Shown piece by piece: positions 34,859-41,539 of a stretch of 41,539 bases of DNA; positions within the stretch are counted from its first letter, which is position 1; every line of letters begins with the position of its first letter. The stretch is from Ophiosphaerella korrae. Its lineage: Eukaryota; Ascomycota; Dothideomycetes; Pleosporales; Phaeosphaeriaceae. The notes beneath the pieces were generated by a model. It was given only the letters and a program-made list of their open reading frames with translations. It had not been told where the DNA came from and did not search any database. Location: contig JALNQF010000355.1 of NCBI GenBank assembly GCA_028456385.1, forward strand, positions 1 through 41,539. The letters run 5' to 3'. The position numbers and the translations under genes were made by a program.

Positions 34859-35373
34859 ACCCACCTCAAAACACTCAAACTTCACAGCCTTATCACTCCA
34901 CCATAATGGCTCTAATTGATAATGCGCTTGTAGATCTAGAGTCGCTTCAGCCTAACAAAGAATTATCATATCGGAAAACAGCTAAAAAGTATGGTGTTTC
35001 TCGCGCAACGTTAGCGCGAAGGCACCAGGCTACAATACAGCCGCACGCGTCAAAGATTATCAATCAACAGAAGCTTACTCCACAACAAGAGATAGAGCTT
35101 GTAAAATATATAGAAGGACTTACAGCGCGCCGCTTACCTCCTACAAGAGAGATAATACAGAATTTTGCGTCAGCGATTGCAAAGGAGCTCGTGAGCGAGA
35201 GCTAGGTTACTCGCTTTATCAACTAACACAACGTCCATCTTATCTCACGCTAGACAACTAGCATAGATCGCAATCGCCACTAAGCTAATTTAGGGGCTAA
35301 ATACAAGCTATACTTTAACTACCTACAGTCTAAAATTGCTAAGTATAGTATTAAGCTACGTTACACGTATAAT
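34852..35373 (+). pseudogene. pogo-like (CENP-B HTH) transposase, truncated and partly RIP-mutated
   Basis: The frame is open from ATG 34852 (or the better-placed ATG 34906) to a TAG at 35203. It encodes a Psq-type helix-turn-helix (SYRKTAKKYGVSRATLARR) followed by the start of a CENP-B/Tc5 HTH (LTPQQEIELVKYIEGLTARR). Beyond 35203 the protein can still be followed: VTRFIN, then after a frame change KIAKYSIKLRYTYN, as in fungal pogo/Fot-type transposases. It is interrupted by stops of the TGG-to-TAG and CAA-to-TAA kind. The sequence is then cut at 35374 by a retrotransposon LTR. The DDE catalytic domain is not in the window up to that point, so no active transposase can be made from this copy. 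Confidence 0.8.
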
Positions 35374-35637
35374 TGTTACGGCTGTAACAAGAGGAAACCA
35401 ATTTAAACCAATTAGCCCCGCTATAGATGACGACAACACACATAATCCGTAGGATAACGAACTAGACTAGGAGACTAACTACAATAGGGACACGTAATAG
35501 ATTCGCAATTCGCGATCTTAGCGAACACGAAGCACGAAGTCAAGCACGTAATAAATTCGCGATTCGCGATCTTAGTAAATACAAAGTACAAAGCTAGCTA
35601 AGAAGCCTAAGTATATAGTTAGTAACAATGCGCATTA
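35374..35637 (+). repeat. 5' LTR of copy A (LTR type I)
   Basis: The LTR opens with TGTTACGGCTGTAACA exactly where the pogo-like transposase is interrupted (35373/35374). Its 3' limit, about 35637, is placed before the shared leader ATGCGCATTATTAGG and is approximate. It keeps more CG than the coding part and includes two 54-bp tandem subrepeats (35491 and 35545). Confidence 0.75.
35491..35597 (+). repeat. two tandem copies of a 54-bp LTR subrepeat
   Basis: CACGTAATAGATTCGC starts at 35491 and CACGTAATAAATTCGC at 35545. Each is followed by overlapping ATTCGCGA-type palindromes and CTTAG..AACACGAAGCACGAAG or its mutated form. The unit matches the repeat at 4027-4133. Confidence 0.72.
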
Positions 35638-38569
35638 TTAGGATAGCATCGGTAATTCAATTATTAACTATAAGCGACAATATTAGGACAATTGCAAAAT
35701 ATCCCCTATTATTTATAGCCTATTGTAGATTACTATACAAACTTTGTTATTACCTTTTAATCTACTAATAACCTTTAGGTATTAGGAAGTCAACCCTAGT
35801 AGCACCTATTACACCTTACTAATTTAGTTATTAAGAGGAGCAAAGCGTAAGTAGTGTATAGTCTAGCTAATATAATAGTAGAAAGTTTAACTAAGAGAAT
35901 AGCTAAGGCACCTATAAGTAGCTACAAGTTAGATAATATAGTATAGAAAGATATTAAAAACTACATAAATAACTTAATTTCTAAAAAAGAAGATATAAAG
36001 ATAGTAATTAACGCCTTAGAAACCTAGAATAAAGAACTCTAAGAGTACGTAAAATAGAATAAAGCCTAGATTAAAGCTATTATTAAAGGATAAAACTAAA
36101 TAGAATTAATTATATAACGCCTAGAAATAAGTACAACAAAGAAGCTACCTAAGATACTAGTACTTAAGAAGTTTAATAAAATAAGAGAGAAATTAAGACC
36201 TTTTATAGTATTAGCGTAACTCTAAATAGATATATAAGTACTATACTTTAATATAGAAGAAAAGAAAGTAATATATATTAGACTATACCTTAAAGAAGAT
36301 ATAATAAGATAGTATAAGCCTTACTAGATAGATTATATAATATACTTTCTAATAACCTAAAAGGACAAGACTAGAGCTATTTTTAGAAGTTATAAATACT
36401 TTACTAAACAAATAAGAGTAGTATTTAGAGATATAGATATTACCTAATAAGCTAAAGAAAAACTTAAGAAGCTTATACAAAATAAGAGTATTCCTAAATA
36501 CGTATTATAATTTAAATAACTAAGCTAAAATATAGAATAGAATAAGTTAGCTTTAATATTACAATTTAAATAAAGACTAAACTTAAAAATCTAATATAAA
36601 ATAATTTATATAGAGAAACCTAGGATACTAGAAGCTCTAAAATAATAGGTAATCTAAATTAACAATAATCTTTAAGAATAGAAAAAGAATAAGTATAGTA
36701 GCTAAACTAGAAACTAGGATGCTAGAGACCCTATAATCTTTAATACTAATAAGGATAGAAAAATAAAGAAAAATAAAGACTTTACGTACTTTAATTATAA
36801 TAAAAAAAGCTACTATATAAAAGACTACTATTTATAAAAGAAAAAAGACGTAGTATATTATAAATATAAGAAGCTAAGACACTTTGTAAAAAACTATAGA
36901 AGTAAAGACTATAAGAAAGATAAAGAAGCTTAGTTAAAAATAACTAAAAAGAAGAAAGAAGCACTATAAGTATAGACTAAACTTTAAAAGAAAGTAGCTA
37001 AGAGTAAAGAAATATAATACGTAATACTCTATTAGACTTTTTATTATAAAGATAACTACTATATATATCTTTCTAGTAAGTAGGGAGTAAAGTATTTCCT
37101 ATAATAGAGAAATAGAGTAGTAGTAATAAAAGAAAGAATAAAAGCTTAGCTAGAAGAGATAGCCTAAGTAATAGATCTACTAATAGAAGACTTAGAAGGA
37201 GAAGAGCCTTAGATTCTATTAATCTAGGCTAAAGGATAGGTACTAGATAAAGAAACTACTATAGCTTCTTCTAAAAGACTATAAAGAAGTAAGAAATAAA
37301 TTAGTATAAGAAGTATAGAGTATACCTAGCTAGATATATATAGCTATAATAGCTATATAACTATAGCTATAAAAGAATAAAATAAAGAATAGAGATTTAT
37401 TTAAATATACTTAATAGTTATAAGTATAGAGGAGGTGTACAAAGACTAAAAAGAACGTAATCTTAAAGAAATAAAGTTTATACTATTTTAAGAATAGATA
37501 AAACAATATATAGTTATAGTAAGAAGAATACCTATATAAAGAGAGTAGTAATACCTTGTAAAGAAAACGTAATAGATTAATAAAGCCTATATACTAAAAG
37601 TACTAGTAGTGTACTATATCCTAATAATAGAAACGCCTAGAAAAAGTAAGTACTAGAAAGGGGATAACAAAATAATAGATCTAAAACATCTAGTATACTT
37701 TAAAGTATTATAGATATTATACTTAGATAAAAATTATATTATATATAGAAACCCTAAAGTAAATAATAGTATATAGCTTATAAGAAGAAGAAGCTATAAC
37801 TATATAAGAGTAATTCTAGTAAAAGATATCTAAGGATAGGAAATAATTCTAGAAGATAGATACTTAGTAGTAAGGCTAGGACTAAAACTATCTAAGAAAT
37901 ACGTCTAAAGAGGACTATAGTACAAATACACGTATAATAAATACTTAAAATATAAAGAATATAAACTTAAAGTAAGGCTATAGCTATAAAAAGATAGATA
38001 ATTTATAAAATTACCTAAGTAAAAACAACTAGAAGGTATAAGAGGCCTATATATTATAAAGATAGGTATATACTAAAGAAAAAAGGTACAACTAATAATT
38101 AATAGTAGAGCTACAAGGAACTTTATATTAAAGAAGTTTATAGAAGTATAAAGAATATGTTATATAATAAAGAAGTACTCTTAATAACTAAGTATAATTA
38201 AAAGAAAACTATTCTAGGAACTTATTAGGTTTAAAATAGTTCTCTCTATATTAAAACTAGAAGGAACAATAATTAAAAATATAGTTATAGATATAATAAC
38301 AATTAATAACAAATAAGATATAATACTAAGAATACTATAGTTATAAATAACTAACCTATATATTAATTAGAGAATAGGAAAAATTAACTACTATAGAATA
38401 GATATATTAAAGGCTAATATAAACACTTATAAAGGAAAATTCCTAGAAGAATATAAAAAATAGGAAGAGTAACTTATAGAGCTAAATAACTATCTTCTAG
38501 AATATTAGCTATAAGACTTAATAATAGAACTAGAAGAAGGTAAAGACGTAGGATAGAGCCTAGTCTATA

Positions 38570-39068
38570 AAAAAATAGAAGAAGAATTTTAAATTAAATA
38601 AATATTTATATAAAACGTAATAAAAAAAGGATAGATAAGAGAATCTAAATCCTTAGTAGTATATAGTCTTATATTTATAGACAAAAAAAGAATAAGTAAT
38701 AAGAGACTCTATATAGAATTTAGGAAAACTAACGTAGTTATAAATAAGAACTAATACCCTTTACTATAAATAGATAAAATATAAGATAAGCTATAAAAGG
38801 TAAAAATCTTTACAAAACTAGATATCTAGAACGCCTACTACTAGATTAGAATTAAGGAAGGTAATAAATAGAAAATAGTATTTAGAATATAATAGAGACT
38901 ATATAAATACTTAGTTATACTATTTAGTTTAATAAACGCACTAGCTACATTTTAAGAAAGAATTAATATAGTACTAAGAGAATACTTAGATGTATTTATA
39001 TTTATATATCTAGATAATATCCTAATATTCTTAGAAATAGAAGAAGAATATATATAATATATATACAA
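38570..39068 (+). pseudogene. reverse transcriptase remnant of copy A
   Basis: RT blocks in order: LYIEFRKTN (38701 on), then a stop before YPL (near 38757), KIFTKLDI-stop-NAYY (about 38803-38845), then REYLDVFIFIYLDNILIF (38978-39033). Two stops fall in the KLDI block alone. The second Asp of the catalytic YxDD box is Asn. The frame breaks at 39068 where the copy B LTR starts. Confidence 0.82.
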
Positions 39069-39520
39069 TATTACAATAGTAACAAAAGAAATACAGATAG
39101 AACTAATTAGCCCTATAACTAAAGGATTAAGTTCTTATAAACACGAAGAATATAAACTTAATTAGGAAACTATATATAATTAGGACACCTAAAGTAATCT
39201 ATAATCTATAGACTCTTGGCGTTAATAGATTATAGATTAAGGTAATCTATAATCTATTGTTCTTAGTAGTAATAGATTGTTACGATAGTAATAGGAGAAA
39301 TATAGATAGAACTAATTAGCCCTACAACTAAAGGATTAAGTTCTTATAAATACGAAGAATACAAACTTAATTAGGAAACTACATATAATTAGGACACCTA
39401 AAGTAATCTATAATCTATAAACTCTTAGCGTCGATAGATTATAGATTAAAGTAATCTATAATCTATTGTTCTTAGTAGTAATAGATTAATAGATTAGGAC
39501 AAGTATATAGTTAGTAGCGA
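39069..39520 (+). repeat. tandem LTR copies of type II (209-bp partial plus full-length)
   Basis: The unit starting TATTACAATAGTAACA at 39069 is repeated from 39278 (TGTTACGATAGTAATA), an offset of 209 bp. The first copy stops after ..TAGTAGTAATAGAT; the second continues to about 39520. Each unit holds an inverted repeat; in the first, TAATCTATAATCTAT (39195-39209) pairs with ATAGATTATAGATTA (39225-39239), 15 of 15 bases with a 15-nt loop, and a third copy of the arm lies at 39243-39257. Confidence 0.8.
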
Positions 39521-41539
39521 TGCGCATTATTAAGATAGTATTAGTAATTTAATTATTAACTACGAGCGATAATACAAAGATAGTTATAAAATATCTTCTA
39601 TTATTTATAGCCTATTATAGATTATAATATAAACTTTTATTATTACCTTATAATCTACTAACACCTATCTAGGCTATTAGGAAGTTAACCCTAGTAAGCT
39701 AGTAACACCTTACTAATTTAGTTATTGCGAGAAGTAAAGCGTAAGTAGCGTATAGTCTAGCTAATACAATAGTAAAAAGCTTAAAAAGTAAAGCCTTTAG
39801 AAGTAGTTATAAGTTAGATAGTACTATATAGGAAACAATTAAAGACTATATAAATAAACTAATTAACAATAAAGAAGATATAAAAATAGTAATTAAAGCA
39901 CTAGAAACGTAGAATAAGGAACTACAAGACTACTTAAAATAAAACAAAGTATAAATTAAAGCTATTATTAAAAGCTAGAACTAGATAGAGCTAATTACCT
40001 AACAACTAGAAATAAGTACAACAAAGAAACTACCTAAGATACCTATTCTTAAAAAGTTTAATAGAATAAGAGAAAAATTAAGACCCTTTATAGTGTTAGT
40101 ACAACTCTAGATAGACGTATAAGTACTACACTTCGATATAGAAGAAAAGAAGGTAATATATATTAGACTACACTTTAAAGAGGACGCAATAAGATAGTAT
40201 AAGCTCTACTAGATAGACTATACAACGTATTCTCTAATAACCTAAAAGGATAAAACTAGAGCTATTTTTAGAAGCTATAAATACTTTACTAAATAAATAA
40301 GAGTAGTATTTAGAGATATAGATATTACCTAATAAGCTAAAGAGAAACTTAAAAGGCTTATATAAAATAAGAGTATTCTAGAATATATATTATAATTTAA
40401 ATAACTAAGTTAAAATATAGAATAGAACAAATTAGCCCTTATATTATAATTTAAACAAAGACTAAACGTAAAAATTTAATACAAAATAATATATATAGAG
40501 AAACCTAGGATACTAGAAGCTCTAAAACAATAGGTAATCTAAATTAACAACGACTTTTAAGAATAGAAAAAGAATAAGTATAGTAGCTAAACTACTAATT
40601 AAAGAAGAAAAAGGATATAGTATATTATAAATATAAGAAACTAGGATACTATATAAAAGACTACAAAAGTAAAGACTATAAAAAAGACAAGGAAACTTAG
40701 TTAAAGATAATAGAGAAAAAGAAAGAAACACTATAAGTATAAGCTAAACCTTAGAAAAAAGTAGCTAGGAGTAAAGAAATATAATACGTAATACTCTATT
40801 AAACCTTTTGTTATAAAGATAACTACTATATATATCTTTCTAGTAAATAGAGAGTAGAATACTTCTTATAATAAAGAAATAGAGTAGTAGTAATAAAAGA
40901 AAGAATAAAAGTATAGCTAGAAGAAATAGCGTATATAATAGACCTACTAATAGAAGACTTAGAAAAAGAAGAGCCCTAGACCCTATTAATCTAGGCTAAA
41001 GGACTAGCACTAGATAAAGAGACTACTATAGCTTCTTTTAAAAGACTATAAGAAAGTAAAAGATAGAAAAGTATAAGAGGTATAAAATATACCTAGCTAG
41101 ATATATATAGCTATAATAGCTATACAATAATAGATATAGAAGAACAAAACAAAGAATAGAAATTTATTTAGAAATACTTACTAGTTATAAGTATAGAGGA
41201 AGCGTATAAAGACTAGAAAGAATATAATCTTAAAGAAATAAAGTTTATACTATTTTAAGAATAAATAAAGTAATATATAGTTATAGTAAGAAGAATACCT
41301 ATATAAAGAGAATAGTAGTTCTTTATAAGAAAAATGCAATAGATTAATAAAGCCTATACACTACAAGTACTAATAGTATACTACGTCCTAATAAATATAA
41401 GACCTAGAATAGATAGTTACTAGGAAGGAGATAATAAAATAATAAACCTAAAATATCTAGCCTATTTTAAAGTATTATAGATATTATACCTAGAAAAGAA
41501 TTATATAATATATAGAAACCCTAAAGTAAATAATAAAGT
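39069..41539 (+). mobile_element. RIP-degraded Ty3/Gypsy retrotransposon (copy B), nested in copy A
   Basis: Copy B consists of a partial and a full LTR (39069-39277 and 39278 to about 39520), leader (to about 39780), gag-like region and one zinc knuckle (about 40615-40675), ending at the window edge before its protease. Its coding part aligns closely with copy A (for example 40061-40260 against 36170-36370). Compared with A and C it lacks about 120 bp including the first zinc knuckle (junction near 40590). It holds many stops and cannot be expressed as protein. Confidence 0.86.

Larger units (their letters stand above)
35374..39068 (+). mobile_element. RIP-degraded Ty3/Gypsy retrotransposon (copy A), cut inside RT by copy B
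   Basis: Order on the plus strand: LTR (35374 to about 35637), leader, gag-like region (about 35840-36780), two zinc knuckles (about 36779-36905), protease (near 38101) and reverse transcriptase (about 38570-39068). Zinc knuckle spacing (x2, x4, x4) is exact, but every ligand Cys reads Tyr. The protease triad reads Asn-Ser-Arg. RT has LDI-x-NAY near 38820 and YLDN at 39007-39018, where the second catalytic Asp codon is AAT. Stops are everywhere. RT ends abruptly at 39068; copy C continues from the equivalent point, so the rest of copy A (RNase H, integrase, 3' LTR) should lie beyond copy B, outside the window. Confidence 0.88.

Noticed and set aside
40522..40731. 69-codon minus-strand ORF in copy B
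   Set aside because: Antisense to the RIP-mutated gag of a Gypsy element; its Phe/Leu/Ser composition comes from AT-rich bias.

Overview
The window is nuclear DNA from a filamentous ascomycete. The protein sequences, introns of 47-93 bp, GTAAG-type donors and a Zn2Cys6 regulator suggest a Dothideomycete, probably Pleosporales; this is inference, with no search run. It is compartmented. A gene island of ordinary base composition (about 4.7-34.5 kb) lies between two AT-rich blocks (about 1-4.35 kb and 35.2-41.5 kb). The blocks are old transposons almost emptied of CpA/TpG and full of TAG/TAA stops, the mark of repeat-induced point mutation (RIP).

Left edge: a Ty3/Gypsy element on the minus strand (RT at the window edge, then protease, two zinc knuckles, gag, LTR ending at 3827). 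Next come a plus-strand LTR with leader remnant (3894-4350), a 337-bp non-coding element with 58-bp terminal inverted repeats (4351-4687), and a decayed tRNA-Lys-like sequence (5138-5245).

Gene island, left to right: a Drs2-type P4-ATPase flippase (+), SRP72 (-), TFIIE alpha (-), the tRNA pseudouridine synthase Pus1 (+), pyruvate dehydrogenase E1 alpha (+), ferrochelatase (-), Ku70 (+), an Est1/SMG7-type protein (-), a 4.2-kb stretch without a supportable gene, then a divergent pair: an MFS transporter (-) and a Zn2Cys6 transcription factor (+). The first eight are conserved, mostly housekeeping genes and do not form a pathway. The transporter-regulator pair is accessory in character and may be co-regulated. 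Nearly all genes needed exon joining by hand; exon coordinates are given in each entry. TFIIE alpha and the MFS gene are read as single exons.

Right edge: the 5' part of a pogo-like (CENP-B-type) transposase is open for about 118 codons, then acquires stops and is cut at 35374 by the LTR of a plus-strand Gypsy element (A). A is itself cut inside its reverse transcriptase at 39068/39069 by a second element of the same coding family (B), which runs off the window. A and B share coding sequence but carry different LTR 5' halves, and the same two LTR types occur in the left block. I found no new defence, toxin or biosynthetic system. The most notable material is the nested, RIP-mutated retroelements with two LTR types, the 58-bp TIR element, and some splice-site details in the conserved genes.
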